Origin: Flavimaribacter sediminis
GTDB taxonomy: Bacteria > Pseudomonadota > Alphaproteobacteria > Rhizobiales > Rhizobiaceae
Length of the DNA: 64,000 nt
Direction of reading: 5' to 3'
Assembly: GCF_019492055.1 (NCBI RefSeq)
Contig: NZ_JAICBX010000009.1
Span: 18,636 to 82,635, forward strand
Part shown: piece after piece, positions 34,999 to 44,916 of the stretch
Position numbering within the stretch: position 1 is the stretch's first letter
Layout of the letters: each line of letters starts with the position of its first letter
The notes under the pieces: model-generated
Database searches by the model: none
Told to the model about the DNA's origin: nothing
Seen by the model: the letters and a program-made list of their open reading frames with translations, nothing else
Translations under genes and position numbers: made by a program

Positions 34999-35241
34999 CG
35001 TTGTTGCTCCTTCTAACGGAAATGAAGCGGGGCAAATCATCCCGCCAGACAAACACGCCGGTAAACAGCTTCTCGTCGACGATGCCAATGACCTTGAACC
35101 GTTCCTCGCCATCCTGCTTGCGGATGGAAGGAATGATCAGATGGTTGTCGTCCTCGAAGATCGTGTCGCCGAACGCCAGTGACAGCTTGTGCTTGAGAGC
35201 CGGTTGGCGGCGTCTTTCGCAGGATCGAACCTGTTTTCCAT
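34967..35241 (-). pseudogene. brnT: BrnT family toxin, frameshifted
   Basis: BrnT is a RelE-fold ribonuclease toxin. The first part is in one frame from ATG 35241: MENRFDPAKDAANR. The rest is in another frame: LKHKLSLAFGDTIFEDD, then DGEERFKVIGIVDEKLFTGVFVW and FISVRRSNNGEE. The two join if one CT of CTCT at about 35196-35199 is removed, so the gene appears to carry a 2-nt insertion. As read here it would give a truncated product of roughly 20 residues. A sequencing error would explain it equally well. The antitoxin gene downstream overlaps its stop. Confidence 0.72.
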
Positions 35242-35243
35242 AT

Positions 35244-35268
35244 GTATGATCTATACGGAAATCCCGTA
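35244..35268. promoter_or_regulatory. Palindromic operator candidate of the brnTA locus
   Basis: Two inverted repeats are adjacent: GTAT-GATCT-ATAC (35244-35256) and TACGG-AAATC-CCGTA (35254-35268). They sit between a consensus -10 and the toxin start. BrnTA operons are autoregulated by the antitoxin, so this is the natural binding site. Confidence 0.5.
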
Positions 35269-35283
35269 CTGATCTCAAGGGGA

Positions 35284-35289
35284 ATTATA
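35284..35289 (-). promoter_or_regulatory. Consensus -10 (TATAAT) upstream of brnT
   Basis: TATAAT is read on the minus strand, about 43 bp before the brnT ATG and 16 bp from the palindrome. A matching -35 is not obvious. Confidence 0.4.
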
Positions 35290-35334
35290 CCGGGTTCCCG
35301 TAGCAGCGGCTGTCGTTTTCATCATTCTCCTACC

Positions 35335-35385
35335 GCGCCGCGGACGCGGCGCCGCTGGATGGCGGATCGGGGTCCGCCATGAGGC
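35335..35385 (+). repeat. Bipartite palindromic repeat element, copy D
   Basis: GCGCCGCG/CGCGGCGC lies at 35335-35352, then CTGGAT, then the hairpin ATGGCGGA...TCCGCCAT at 35359-35380 and ATGAGG. Confidence 0.8.
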
Positions 35386-35514
35386 CTGAGTTGGCCAGTG
35401 TGGCGGCAACCAAAGCAGAATTGGCGGCCAAACGGAGCGTTGCGACCTTGCTGACGCACTCTCAACCGTCCTCATGTCGCACTCCTATGCGGCATCCAGC
35501 TACCGCGTGCCTAC

Positions 35515-35639
35515 GCGCTCGCCAAGGCAGCGGATTTACCGACTTCGCAGTAGGGAGCGCCTGCTTTTCTCCTCCCGCGCCGCGGACGCGGCGCAGACTG
35601 GATTGCGGGTCGAGCCCGCAATGAGGGTAAGGGGAAAGG
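35515..35639 (+). repeat. Direct repeat of about 125 bp, second copy (includes palindromic element copy E)
   Basis: This is the second copy of 34405-34530. It keeps the GCTCGCCA..GC.GCGGATTTACCGA lead, the GCGCCGCG/CGCGGCGC palindrome at 35577-35594 and the hairpin ATTGCGGG/CCCGCAAT at 35602-35622 ending in ATGAGGG. The lead corresponds to the end of the HicB-like frame, but no HicB sequence is found upstream here. Confidence 0.75.
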
Positions 35640-35719
35640 GTCGTGGAGAGAGCGAACTCGGCATCTGCGGCCCGCCTGTGCGCAGCGATCTCGCGATGGC
35701 TTCTCAATACATTCCCATG

Positions 35720-35762
35720 CGGCGCCGCCCTATGGATCGCGGATCTTCGTCCGCGATGAGGA
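35720..35762 (+). repeat. Palindromic repeat element, copy F (second hairpin only)
   Basis: TATGGATCGCGGATCTTCG leads into TCCGCGAT, giving the hairpin ATCGCGGA/TCCGCGAT at 35736-35757 followed by GAGG. It is identical over this core to the copy at 50071-50100. Confidence 0.75.
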
Positions 35763-35929
35763 AAGAGAGGAAAATCGGCGTCGATACACAGCTTCGGAAT
35801 TTGCCGCCAGGCAGCAGGAAATGTGTATCCTCGCTGCTGCAAACGTCCCTCATACCGCGCTTTGGCGCGGGATCCGGATCGGGAGTGGCGTCAGCGCTGT
35901 GCATACGACCATCGCCAGACGGCGTCAGC

Positions 35930-37177
35930 CTATCTCAGGCCAATCATGGAGCGGAGCTTTTCGCGCACGCGGCGGCCGAAATTGCGGGTTTCGTGGTAGA
36001 GGTGCAGCTGCTTGGCGACCTGGCGGACTTCCCGGTCCTTCGCCTCGTTGAGGCCGACGATGACCGTGCTCATGGGCGAGCGCTCCTGCCATGAGCGGCT
36101 CATGACCGGGTGGTCGGGGACGGCGCAGGAATCCGTCATGTCGATGTTCGGATCCTCAAGCAGCGTTTCGGTGAGATCCTCGACGAGAAGCTGGCCCGGA
36201 GAAAACTGGCTGTAGGTTTCGTCGAATGCTGTTTTCCAGGTATAGGCGGTGCCGTTCATTACGAAGACGATCATCGACGCGATCGCGCGGCCGTCGAGAT
36301 CGAGCGTGTGGATGCGGACATTGTCCTTTTCCGCAAGATTGGTGATGGCCTCGCGGGTGAACGCCGCCCGGAAACGATCCATGGCGAGCGCAGAGCGGCG
36401 GCTGCCCTTCCAGCCGCTGGCTTCCAGCGTCAGAAACTCCTCGGTCCGTTGACGGATTTCTTCCGGATTGCGGGCGACGTGATAGGCGAGCTTGCCGAGT
36501 TCGGAGAGTTTGCGCTTCTGCCGGCGATGCTCGCGGCGGTGCTTGGCCGAGATCGTCTGATCGAGATATTGCGCCGGCGGAACATCACTTCGAAGCACCG
36601 GACGCTCGAAGGGATCGGTCTCGGCGATGGTCAGATTGCGGGAAAGCGCGACGGCGCGCAGGACGGAGGCGAACGGGCCGTCGCGGCGCAGATTGGGCAG
36701 GACGAGAATGGACGGCAAGCCTGATTCCGGACGGTTGATCGCATCGAACAGACCGCTGATCGTTTCCGCGGCGTTCTCGCTGTCGAGCAGCGGCGTTCCA
36801 AGCGGGCCGAACGGGTTCGACCAGGAGCGAATGATCGACGGACCGACCGGCATTCCGGGCTTCTCGACCGAAAAGGGCATCAGAAACCGCAGCCGGCTGC
36901 GCGCTTCATTATCGTCGCGAATGACCATCAGCCGGATGGTCCGGTCTTCCAGCCGCGGCATGGCGGGGGCCAGGAACTGGGCCGAGAAGAAGACGTTGTC
37001 TTCCATGGCCCGCGCGGTCAGGAAGTCGAGCTCCTCACGCAGATCGTAGCCGGCGGAAGCAGGGTACAGCTTCAGGGCGCGACCGGTCAGGCCGGTTTCC
37101 AGCGACAGCTCGAAATCAACCGGTTGCTTCGTCGCAGCTGGCTCCGCTGCGGGCTTGCTCCCGTCACTCTCTTCCAT
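35930..37177 (-). CDS. GNAT/FemAB-like acyltransferase (BcsL/CelD type)
   Basis: This protein of about 415 residues has a double GNAT-like (FemAB) build. The central part has SAKHRREHRRQKRKLSELG, then FLTLEASGWKGSRRSA and a C-terminal acceptor half with YTWKTAFDETYSQFSPGQLLVEDL, the pattern of proteins annotated as cellulose biosynthesis CelD/BcsL acetyltransferases. With a Wzx-like flippase directly upstream it probably acts on an exported polysaccharide or its precursor; this is inference. The ATG at 37177 has AAGAGAGAA upstream and overlaps the flippase end by 14 bp. Confidence 0.75.
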   Translation of the reverse strand: MEESDGSKPAAEPAATKQPVDFELSLETGLTGRALKLYPASAGYDLREELDFLTARAMEDNVFFSAQFLAPAMPRLEDRTIRLMVIRDDNEARSRLRFLMPFSVEKPGMPVGPSIIRSWSNPFGPLGTPLLDSENAAETISGLFDAINRPESGLPSILVLPNLRRDGPFASVLRAVALSRNLTIAETDPFERPVLRSDVPPAQYLDQTISAKHRREHRRQKRKLSELGKLAYHVARNPEEIRQRTEEFLTLEASGWKGSRRSALAMDRFRAAFTREAITNLAEKDNVRIHTLDLDGRAIASMIVFVMNGTAYTWKTAFDETYSQFSPGQLLVEDLTETLLEDPNIDMTDSCAVPDHPVMSRSWQERSPMSTVIVGLNEAKDREVRQVAKQLHLYHETRNFGRRVREKLRSMIGLR

Positions 37178-38618
37178 TTCTCTCTTGTTTAGGGGTGTTA
37201 GCGCCATTCTGTTCTTGCCCAGCTTCCATGTTATGTCTGGCCACGCCAATTCTCAATAACATTCTAATATTCAATTCTTTCCGGACGATGAAACACAGAA
37301 GCGCCGTTTCGGCAATCATCGCGAACGCCGTCGCCGCGGCCGCGCCAATTATGCCGAGCATTGGTATCAGGACGAGATTCGCGCCGACATTGATCGTGAA
37401 GGCGACGGCGTAGACGGCGGCGCAGATTCGCTCGCGCCCGGCCATGATCAGCAAGGCTTCCGCCGGTCCGATCGCGGCTTTCGCGAGGATTCCCGCAAGC
37501 AGCACGAACATGACCGGATAGCCGTCCGCGAAATCCGGGCCGAACAGGGCGAGCAGCCAGGGGCCGGTCGCGAGGACGGCGAGACCGATCGCCAGCGACG
37601 GCCAGAACGTCCAGCGCGCGGCGTTCGATGCAAAAGCGGCAAGGGCGGGCCTGTCGTCGACCGCCACAAGTTCGGCGAAGCGCGGACCGGTTCCGGCCTT
37701 GACGGCGAAATAGGCGAAATGGACGAGAGCCATGCATTTGGCGGCGGCGTAATAGGTTGCGACGCGTTCCGGCTCCAGGAAGAGACCGACCATGATCACG
37801 TCCGAGTTGGTGAGCAGGTAATAGAAACCCTCGACCAGGAAGATGGGCAGGGCGACGCGCAGCCAGTGACCGAAATGGATCTTCCTCTCGCCCCTGCCGA
37901 ACCGGTTGCGCAGGCGGCGGCCGAGCACGAGGAATTGCCCGATGGTCGTGACCGCAGCCGCGGCGAGGGCAGCCGTCATGGCGGTGACGGCGGACGCGGA
38001 AAAACCGACCAGAACGGCTATCGCGACAAAAAGAAGGATCAGGACCGGGCGGATGATGAATGTGGGGCTGAGCGCGTTGACGGGCCAGTTGTTGGCGCGC
38101 GCCGCCCCGTCGAGAATGTCGCCCAGCGTGATGAGCGGCAGGGCGAAGGCGCCCAGAAACAGCGGCGCGACGTAATAGTGATCGACGCGATCGCCCAGGA
38201 GATAGAGGCAGGTCATGCCGGCGACGCCGATCAGGCCGGCCGACCCCGCGGCGAATATTTGCGCGGTGGCGATAATGCCGCGCAATTCGGCGATGCGGTT
38301 TTCGGCGTTGTATTGCGGGATGAAGCGAATGAGCGCCGTCTGGTAGCCGAAACAGGCGAGATTGCCGAGGATCAGAACGAAAACCCAGACGAAGACATAC
38401 ACGCCGTATTCGAACTGGCCCATGATGCGCGCAAGGACAATCTGCGACAGGAAGGCCAGACCGGCGCTGAACACCCGGATTGCGAAGGCGATCAGCGACA
38501 TGCGCTGCGCCTCGCCGCCATCGCCCTTGCCGCCGGCCAGGCGAAGCAGACGCGTAATCACCGTCTGCAACAGCGACTGTTCCGGCGCATCTGTCGGATT
38601 GTCTGGGTTTCGAGGCAC
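37164..38618 (-). CDS. Polysaccharide flippase (Wzx/MATE-like, oligosaccharide flippase family)
   Basis: This 484-residue membrane protein has about 12-14 helices. It opens with the family start LIAFAIRVFSAGLAFLSQIVLARIMG followed by FEYGVYVFVW. It belongs to the MVF/Wzx superfamily, which moves lipid-linked sugars across the inner membrane. Its stop overlaps the FemAB-like gene start, suggesting coupled function in surface polysaccharide export. No glycosyltransferases are nearby, so the substrate is open. Confidence 0.85.
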   Translation of the reverse strand: MPRNPDNPTDAPEQSLLQTVITRLLRLAGGKGDGGEAQRMSLIAFAIRVFSAGLAFLSQIVLARIMGQFEYGVYVFVWVFVLILGNLACFGYQTALIRFIPQYNAENRIAELRGIIATAQIFAAGSAGLIGVAGMTCLYLLGDRVDHYYVAPLFLGAFALPLITLGDILDGAARANNWPVNALSPTFIIRPVLILLFVAIAVLVGFSASAVTAMTAALAAAAVTTIGQFLVLGRRLRNRFGRGERKIHFGHWLRVALPIFLVEGFYYLLTNSDVIMVGLFLEPERVATYYAAAKCMALVHFAYFAVKAGTGPRFAELVAVDDRPALAAFASNAARWTFWPSLAIGLAVLATGPWLLALFGPDFADGYPVMFVLLAGILAKAAIGPAEALLIMAGRERICAAVYAVAFTINVGANLVLIPMLGIIGAAAATAFAMIAETALLCFIVRKELNIRMLLRIGVARHNMEAGQEQNGANTPKQERNGRE

Positions 38619-38767
38619 TATGGACGATCACATCTCGCTGACGGCGCCGGATTGCGCAGCCGCTATCGTCTCATACCATGTTTAAGAAACGGTTGGCTGC
38701 GTCAGGGCCTGCCCTCTCCGCTCACCTGGGACCGAAGAGGCAGGAACGTCTGCAGCATCAAGCAAAT

Positions 38768-41509
38768 CTAGGCGTAAGCGCCGTGGCAATGCTTGTATTT
38801 CTTGCCCGAGCCGCAAGGGCAGAGCTCGTTGCGGCCGACCTTGCCCCAGGTCGAGGGGTCGTTGGGGTCGCGTTCGGAGGCCGCAACCATTCGGCTGGGC
38901 GCCATCACGGCTGCGCCGCCGCCGATCGCCGGCGGTTCGGAGAATTCGTCCTCGCCCGTCGTCGCATCGATATGGTGGGCTTCCATCGTGTCCGGTTCGT
39001 GCGGCTGCGGCGCATCGGCGGCCTGCTGAACGATTTCGACGCGCATGAGCTGACCGGTGACATGCATCCGCAACTGCGACAGAAGTGTCTGGAAAAGCTC
39101 GAACGCCTCGCTCTTGTACTCCTGCAGCGGATCGCGCTGGGCCATGCCGCGGAAGCCGACGACCGAACGCAGATGATCGAGATTGACCAGGTGTTCACGC
39201 CAGAGGTGATCAAGGGTCTGAAGCACGACCGACTTTTCGACATAGGCCATGGTTTCCGGCCCGTATCGCTCGGTGCGTTCCGTGGCCGCCTTGTCGGCTT
39301 CCGCCGTCAGGCGCTCGCGGAGGTCGTCCTCGGCTATGCCTTCCTCGGCCGCCCATTCCTCGATCGGCAGATCGAGGTTGAGATACTGACCGACCTCTTC
39401 CTTGAGCGCGGCGGTGTCCCACTGTTCCGCATAGGCCTTTTCCGGGATGTGTCGGGAGACCAGCGTGTCGATGACTTCGTGGCGCATCTCGGCGACGTCT
39501 TCGGTCACGTCTTCAGAATCCATCAGTTCGAGGCGCTGCTCGAAGATGACCTTGCGCTGGTCGTTCATCACGTCGTCGAATTTCAGAAGGTTCTTGCGGA
39601 TGTCGAAGTTGCGCGCCTCGACCTTCTTCTGCGCCCGCTCCAGCGCCTTGTTGATCCACGGATGGACGATCGCCTCGCCTTCCTTGAGGCCCAGTTTCTG
39701 CAGCATGCCGTCCATGCGGTCGGATCCGAAGATGCGCATGAGATCGTCCTGCAGCGACAGGAAGAACTTGGAGCGGCCGGGGTCGCCCTGACGGCCCGAA
39801 CGGCCGCGCAGCTGGTTGTCGATGCGGCGGCTTTCATGGCGCTCGGTCGCAAGCACGTACAGGCCGCCGGCGGAGATCGCCTGGTCTTTCAGCTTCTGGA
39901 CTTCCGCGCGGATTTCCGCTGTTTTCTTCGCCCGTTCCGCCTCGTCCTCTATGCCCTGCAACTCCTGCTCGATGCGCATCTCGACGTTGCCGCCGAGCTG
40001 GATGTCGGTGCCGCGGCCGGCCATGTTGGTGGCGATGGTGATCGATCCCGGCACGCCGGCCTGGGAGATGATGTGGGCTTCCTGTTCGTGATAACGGGCG
40101 TTCAGAACCTGGAAGTCCTTCACGCCCGCCTCCTTGAGGAGGGCCGCCAGGGCTTCCGATTTTTCGATCGAGGTGGTGCCGACGAGCACCGGCTGCTTCT
40201 TGTTGCGGGCGGCGGTGATCTCCTCGATGATCGCCTTGTATTTTTCCTCCGCGGTGCGATAGACCTCGTCGTCCTCGTCAGCGCGGGCGATCGGCAGGTT
40301 GGTCGGCACCTCGACCACTTCGAGCCCGTAGATGTTGCCGAATTCTTCGGCCTCGGTCGCCGCCGTGCCGGTCATGCCGGCCAGCTTCGTATACATGCGA
40401 AAATAGTTCTGGAAGGTGATCGAGGCGAGCGTCTGGTTTTCCGGCTGGATCTTGACGTGTTCCTTGGCCTCGAGCGCCTGGTGCTGGCCTTCCGAATAAC
40501 GGCGTCCCGGCATCATGCGGCCGGTGAACTCGTCGATGATGACAATTTCGCCGTTGCGGACGATATAGTCCTTGTCGCGGGTGAACAGCCGGTGGGCCTT
40601 CAGCGCATTGTTGACGTGATGGACGATCGCCACGTTTTCGATGTCGTAGAGCGACTCGCCCTTTAGAAGTCCGGCTTCCTTGAGCATGTTTTCGAGCTTT
40701 TCGGTGCCGTCTTCGGTGAAGCTCGCCGAGCGCTGCTTTTCGTCGATCTCGTAGTCGGCTTCCGAAAGCATCGGGATGAAAGCGTCGATCGTGTTGTAGA
40801 GCTCCGAACGGTCGTCGAGCGGGCCGGAAATGATCAGCGGCGTGCGCGCCTCGTCGATCAGGATCGAGTCCACCTCGTCGACGATGGCGTAGTGGTGGCC
40901 GCGCTGGGCCATGCTCTGGCGATCATATTTCATGTTGTCGCGCAGATAGTCGAAGCCGAGCTCGTTGTTAGTGGCGTAGGTGATGTCGGCGGCGTAGGCC
41001 GCGCGGCGGGCGTCGTCGTCCAGGCCGTGCACGATGGTCGCCGTCGTCATGCCGAGAAAGGCGTAGACCTGCCCCATCCATTCCGCGTCGCGCTGGGCCA
41101 GATAGTCGTTGACGGTGACGACGTGGACGCCCTTGCCTTCGAGCGCGTTGAGATAGACCGGAAGGGTGGCGACCAGCGTCTTGCCTTCGCCCGTCTTCAT
41201 TTCGGCGATGGAGTTTTCGTGCAGGATCATGCCGCCGATCAACTGCACGTCGAAGGGCCTGAGGCCGATCACCCGTCGGGCGGCTTCGCGAACGGTGGCG
41301 AAAGCGGGCACCAGGAGATCGTCGAGCTTGGCGCCGCCGGCGAGCTGCTCGCGGAACATGTCGGTTCGCGCCGCGAGGTCGCCGTCCGACAGGGCCTGGA
41401 TTTCCTCTTCGAGCGCGTTGATGGCGTCGACGCGGGGTTGGTAGGCGCGGACGCGTCGGTCATTCGACGATCCGAAAATTTTCCTAGCAAGGTTGCCGAA
41501 GCTGACCAT
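38768..41509 (-). CDS. secA: Preprotein translocase ATPase SecA
   Basis: This 913-residue motor of the Sec pathway has Walker A MKTGEGKT at about residues 104-111, the [18 protein letters not shown] segment, [15 protein letters not shown] near 492 and the C-terminal zinc/SecB-binding motif [12 protein letters not shown] at the very end. The ATG at 41509 has AGGA eight bases upstream. It is monocistronic and divergent from the PPIase gene, with a near-consensus promoter upstream. Confidence 0.97.
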   Translation of the reverse strand: MVSFGNLARKIFGSSNDRRVRAYQPRVDAINALEEEIQALSDGDLAARTDMFREQLAGGAKLDDLLVPAFATVREAARRVIGLRPFDVQLIGGMILHENSIAEMKTGEGKTLVATLPVYLNALEGKGVHVVTVNDYLAQRDAEWMGQVYAFLGMTTATIVHGLDDDARRAAYAADITYATNNELGFDYLRDNMKYDRQSMAQRGHHYAIVDEVDSILIDEARTPLIISGPLDDRSELYNTIDAFIPMLSEADYEIDEKQRSASFTEDGTEKLENMLKEAGLLKGESLYDIENVAIVHHVNNALKAHRLFTRDKDYIVRNGEIVIIDEFTGRMMPGRRYSEGQHQALEAKEHVKIQPENQTLASITFQNYFRMYTKLAGMTGTAATEAEEFGNIYGLEVVEVPTNLPIARADEDDEVYRTAEEKYKAIIEEITAARNKKQPVLVGTTSIEKSEALAALLKEAGVKDFQVLNARYHEQEAHIISQAGVPGSITIATNMAGRGTDIQLGGNVEMRIEQELQGIEDEAERAKKTAEIRAEVQKLKDQAISAGGLYVLATERHESRRIDNQLRGRSGRQGDPGRSKFFLSLQDDLMRIFGSDRMDGMLQKLGLKEGEAIVHPWINKALERAQKKVEARNFDIRKNLLKFDDVMNDQRKVIFEQRLELMDSEDVTEDVAEMRHEVIDTLVSRHIPEKAYAEQWDTAALKEEVGQYLNLDLPIEEWAAEEGIAEDDLRERLTAEADKAATERTERYGPETMAYVEKSVVLQTLDHLWREHLVNLDHLRSVVGFRGMAQRDPLQEYKSEAFELFQTLLSQLRMHVTGQLMRVEIVQQAADAPQPHEPDTMEAHHIDATTGEDEFSEPPAIGGGAAVMAPSRMVAASERDPNDPSTWGKVGRNELCPCGSGKKYKHCHGAYA

Positions 41510-41632
41510 GCAAATGGTCCTTTCTCGTATGTCAGTCAGGACTCGGGGCCGCTGCAAGGCGCATCAGGCCCAGAATACAAGGATGTATGACGCGGATCCG
41601 CCCGAAACCGAACTGGACGCAAAGTTGCGTGA

Positions 41633-41661
41633 CAGATAAGAGTGGGCTTGAACGTTGTCAA
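41633..41661 (-). promoter_or_regulatory. secA promoter
   Basis: On the minus strand, TTGACA (41661-41656) and TATCTG (41638-41633) are separated by exactly 17 bp, about 125 bp before the secA start. That leaves a leader of roughly 115 nt. I saw no SecM-like frame in it. Confidence 0.68.
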
Positions 41662-41765
41662 CGCCGCTGTTCGGGCCGGGCCGGGGCATATCTTCGCAAC
41701 CGCAGACGGGAATCCGGCGGTGACGACCCTATGGTCGCAGATGCACGATTTTTCGGCGCCGCCTG

Positions 41766-41794
41766 TTGGATTGTCGCCGAACGGGCGCTATACC
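41766..41794 (+). promoter_or_regulatory. Candidate promoter for PPIase-argJ-GNAT-mutT
   Basis: TTGGAT (41766-41771) and TATACC (41789-41794) are 17 bp apart, about 100 bp before the PPIase ATG. Confidence 0.5.
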
Positions 41795-41901
41795 CGATCT
41801 GACGATCATGCCTGCAAGGAAACCAATTGCGGGATGAACGATTTCCCGGGAGCGACGTTGTCGTCTGTCTTGCGTACTTCAATCATGAAAGGTCATCCAA
41901 A

Positions 41902-42786
41902 ATGACGATCAAATCGCCGCTTCGCACCGGACTGCTGGCAGCCGGACTTTTATGGGCGATCGCCGCCGGCGCACAGGAGCCGGAAGACCGGGTGATTGCG
42001 ACGGTGGGCGGCGAGCCCGTGTATGAATCCGAACTCGTCTTCGCCGAGGGCGATCTCGATCCGCAGTTCGCGCGGCTTCCCGAACAACAGCGCCGGGCCG
42101 CGGCCCTGTCGGCGCTCATCGACATCAAGGTGATGGCCGACCAGGCCGAAAAGGCCGGACTTGCCGAGGGCGACGCATTCGAGCGGCGCATGCAGTTTCT
42201 GCGCGACCGCACATTGCACAACGAGTTCTTCCGCAAGGAAGTGATCGAAGGATTGTCCGAAGCGGATGTGAGAGCACGCTACGAAAAGGAAATTGCAGCG
42301 CAGCCAGGCGAACAAGAGGTCAAGGCGCGGCATATTCTCGTCGACAGCGAGGAGCAGGCCAAGGCGATCGTCGCCGAACTGGAAGCCGGCGCGGATTTCG
42401 AGGAGCTGGCCAAGGAAAAATCCACAGGGCCCAGCGGGCCGCAGGGCGGCGATCTCGGCTATTTCACCCGGGGACGCATGGTGCCGGAATTCGAGGAAGC
42501 GGCGTTTGCGATCGAACCCGGCGATTTCACCAGGGAGCCCGTCAAGACCCAGTTCGGCTGGCATGTGATCAAGGTCGAGGACAAGCGCGACGCGGCGCCG
42601 CCGGCCTTCGAGGAGGTTGTCGAACAGATCCAGCGCGTTCTCTTGCAGGAACAGTACATGGCCCTGCTGGACAAGGCGCGCGAAGGGGTCGAGATCGATG
42701 TCCAGGACGCGGAGCTCAAGGCCCTGTTCGACGCCGTCAACGCCGAGGCCGCCGCTGCTGAAGGTTCAGGCGACGACACGAAGTAA
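41902..42786 (+). CDS. Periplasmic peptidylprolyl isomerase (parvulin/SurA type)
   Basis: This 294-residue protein has a signal peptide (TGLLAAGLLWAIAAGAQ), a SurA-like N-terminal helical region and a parvulin domain (about residues 145-240) with ARHILVDSEEQA, FEELAKEKSTGPSG and GYFTRGRMVPEFEEAAF. It helps outer membrane protein folding. The ATG at 41902 has AAAGG eight bases upstream and starts the signal peptide. It is likely first in an operon with argJ, GNAT and mutT (45 bp to argJ). Confidence 0.9.
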   Translation: MTIKSPLRTGLLAAGLLWAIAAGAQEPEDRVIATVGGEPVYESELVFAEGDLDPQFARLPEQQRRAAALSALIDIKVMADQAEKAGLAEGDAFERRMQFLRDRTLHNEFFRKEVIEGLSEADVRARYEKEIAAQPGEQEVKARHILVDSEEQAKAIVAELEAGADFEELAKEKSTGPSGPQGGDLGYFTRGRMVPEFEEAAFAIEPGDFTREPVKTQFGWHVIKVEDKRDAAPPAFEEVVEQIQRVLLQEQYMALLDKAREGVEIDVQDAELKALFDAVNAEAAAAEGSGDDTK

Positions 42787-42831
42787 TCCGGCGCGACAAT
42801 CGCCGGCGCTCCCTCTGGAAACGACCCCGCC

Positions 42832-44064
42832 ATGACCCAAAAGGTTTCGCCTCTCGCACCCTCTATCCTCACCACGACGCCGCCGCTCGACGGCGTGCGC
42901 ATCGCGACCGCCGCCGCCGGGATCAAATACAAGGGGCGGACGGATCTTCTGGTGATGTGTTTCGACGAACCGGTTTCGGTGGCTGGCGTCTTTACCAGGT
43001 CGCTGTGCCCGTCGGCGCCGGTCGATTTCTGCCGGCGCAATCTCGAAGGCGGAAAGGCGCGGGTGCTTGTCGTCAATTCGGGCAACGCCAACGCCTTTAC
43101 CGGCAAAAAGGGCAGCGAGGCGGCCGAACTGACCGCGCAGGCCGCCGCCCGCGCCGTCGGCTGTTTACCCAGCGAAGTGTTTCTCGCCTCGACCGGGGTG
43201 ATCGGCGAGCCGCTGAACGCTTCGGCGTTTGCGCATGTGCTTGACGGGATGGTTGGCGAGGCGCAGGCCGATCGCTGGGAATCGGCGGCGCGCGCGATCA
43301 TGACGACGGACACCTATCCGAAGCTGACCACCCGCGCCGTGAAAATCGGCGATACGGACGTCGCCATAAACGGCATCGCGAAGGGCGCAGGCATGATCGC
43401 GCCCGACATGGCGACGATGCTCTCCTTCATCTGCACGGACGCTGATATCGCGCCCGAGGTTCTTCAGTCGCTGCTTTCAAAATCGACCGGGCCGACCTTC
43501 AATTCCATTACCGTGGACAGCGACACCTCGACGTCGGACACGGTGCTGCTTTTCGCCACAGGCCGCTCCGGCGCGCCGCGGATCACCGAGGCTTCGGACA
43601 AGCGTCTGCGGGCTTTCCGCAAGGCCCTGGAGAGCCTGATGCGCGAGCTTGCGCTGCAGATCGTGCGCGACGGCGAAGGCGCGACGAAACTGGTGGAAAT
43701 CACCGTCACCGGCGCCGCAAGCAACCGGGCGGCAAAGCGCATCGCCATGTCGATCGCCAATTCGCCGCTGGTCAAGACGGCGGTCGCCGGCGAGGACGCC
43801 AATTGGGGCCGCATCGTCATGGCCGTCGGCAAGGCGGGCGAGAAAGCCTTGCGCGACCGGCTGGAAATCCGGTTCGGGGACGTGCGGGTGGCCGTCCATG
43901 GCGAACGCGATCCGGATTACAGCGAAGCTGCGGCTTCCGAGGTGATGAAGCGTCCGGAAATTCCGGTGAAGGTCGATGTCGGCGTTGGCAAGGGCAGGGC
44001 GACTGTCTGGACGTGCGACCTGACCAGGGAATATGTTGCAATCAATGGCGATTACAGGAGTTGA
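42832..44064 (+). CDS. argJ: Bifunctional glutamate N-acetyltransferase / N-acetylglutamate synthase
   Basis: This 410-residue self-cleaving enzyme recycles the acetyl group of N-acetylornithine onto glutamate. Cleavage is expected before Thr195 in [18 protein letters not shown] near 83 and EDANWGRI near 321 are diagnostic. It ends in ...[17 protein letters not shown] as the family does. The next gene starts 7 bp downstream. Confidence 0.96.
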   Translation: MTQKVSPLAPSILTTTPPLDGVRIATAAAGIKYKGRTDLLVMCFDEPVSVAGVFTRSLCPSAPVDFCRRNLEGGKARVLVVNSGNANAFTGKKGSEAAELTAQAAARAVGCLPSEVFLASTGVIGEPLNASAFAHVLDGMVGEAQADRWESAARAIMTTDTYPKLTTRAVKIGDTDVAINGIAKGAGMIAPDMATMLSFICTDADIAPEVLQSLLSKSTGPTFNSITVDSDTSTSDTVLLFATGRSGAPRITEASDKRLRAFRKALESLMRELALQIVRDGEGATKLVEITVTGAASNRAAKRIAMSIANSPLVKTAVAGEDANWGRIVMAVGKAGEKALRDRLEIRFGDVRVAVHGERDPDYSEAAASEVMKRPEIPVKVDVGVGKGRATVWTCDLTREYVAINGDYRS

Positions 44065-44070
44065 GGTTTC

Positions 44071-44916
44071 ATGTCGCCTGCCAAGGGGCTGCTTGCCGGA
44101 GGAACGTCTCAATCGAAGCGCAAGGCAGGCAAACCGGATCGTCCAATGCACAGACTGGCAATTGTAAGAAGACTTGAGGCCGTCGGATTCCGCGCCTGGC
44201 CCGCAGCCTCCATTCAGTATGACGGAAGCTGGCAGGTGCGGCTGACGGCGGGACACCCCTCGAAGCGCCTGAACTCCGTCAATCCGCTTGACCCTTCGGA
44301 TCACGGCGACGTCGAGACGAGGGTCGAACGCGCCGCCCAGCGGTTCAGCGCCTATGGCCGGCCGCTGATCTTCCGGCAATCGCCGCTCGCGCCGCCGCAA
44401 CTCGACGCCTATTTCGACGCCAAGGGCTGGCGCCGTTTCGACGAGACGACGGTGATGATGGCCGATATCCGCAAGCTGGATCTGGACGCGACGCTCGACC
44501 ATCTGCCGGTTCGCGAACTCGGCCGTTACGTCGACGCCAACATTCAGGTGCATGGGCGCGACAAGTCGATCAAGCCTGGACTGACCGAGGTGATCAGTTC
44601 CATCCGACCTTCAAGCGGATGGTTCGTGATCGAGGAACCGGGCGCCGGACCGGTGGCGACAGCGCTGTGCGTGCACGACAGCGACATGGCCGGAATTTTC
44701 GAAGTGGCGACGCGCAGTGACCGGCGCAACAAGGGCTACGGACGCGAAGTGGTGACGGCGGCGCTGCGATGGGCCAGGATGCGGGGGGCCGAACAGGCCT
44801 GGCTTCAGGTCGGGACCACCAACGAGGCGGCGATGGATCTCTACGACCGCTTCGGTTTCGAGGAAATCTACCGCTACGACTATCGGCAGGCGCCGGACAA
44901 CAGCGCGGATGAGTAG
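44071..44916 (+). CDS. GNAT family N-acetyltransferase
   Basis: This protein of about 281 residues has a C-terminal GNAT fold with the acetyl-CoA loop RRNKGYGREVV at about residues 217-227 and AAMDLYDRFGFEEIYRY near the end. The N-terminal half has only weak similarity to GNATs. GAGG lies 4 nt before ATG 44071; an ATG at 44146 is an alternative. It lies between argJ and mutT and overlaps mutT by 8 bp. Substrate unknown. Confidence 0.85.
   Translation: MSPAKGLLAGGTSQSKRKAGKPDRPMHRLAIVRRLEAVGFRAWPAASIQYDGSWQVRLTAGHPSKRLNSVNPLDPSDHGDVETRVERAAQRFSAYGRPLIFRQSPLAPPQLDAYFDAKGWRRFDETTVMMADIRKLDLDATLDHLPVRELGRYVDANIQVHGRDKSIKPGLTEVISSIRPSSGWFVIEEPGAGPVATALCVHDSDMAGIFEVATRSDRRNKGYGREVVTAALRWARMRGAEQAWLQVGTTNEAAMDLYDRFGFEEIYRYDYRQAPDNSADE

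Larger units (their letters stand above)
35290..35929. other. 640-bp gene-free region of repeats
   Basis: Between brnT and the FemAB-like gene are three copies of the palindromic element (D, E, F), the second direct repeat, and a CCGCGCTTTGGCGCGG hairpin near 35857. Open frames here are chance. No gene is supported. Confidence 0.65.
41510..41901. other. Divergent secA/PPIase intergenic region
   Basis: This 392-bp gap holds the two facing promoters listed separately. I see no small gene or repeat element in it. Confidence 0.6.

Noticed and set aside
31571..36000. Genomic island integrated at tRNA-Leu
   Set aside because: The accessory-looking stretch lies near a tRNA, but I found no repeat of the tRNA 3' end, no integrase and a normal acyl-CoA synthetase directly next to the tRNA.
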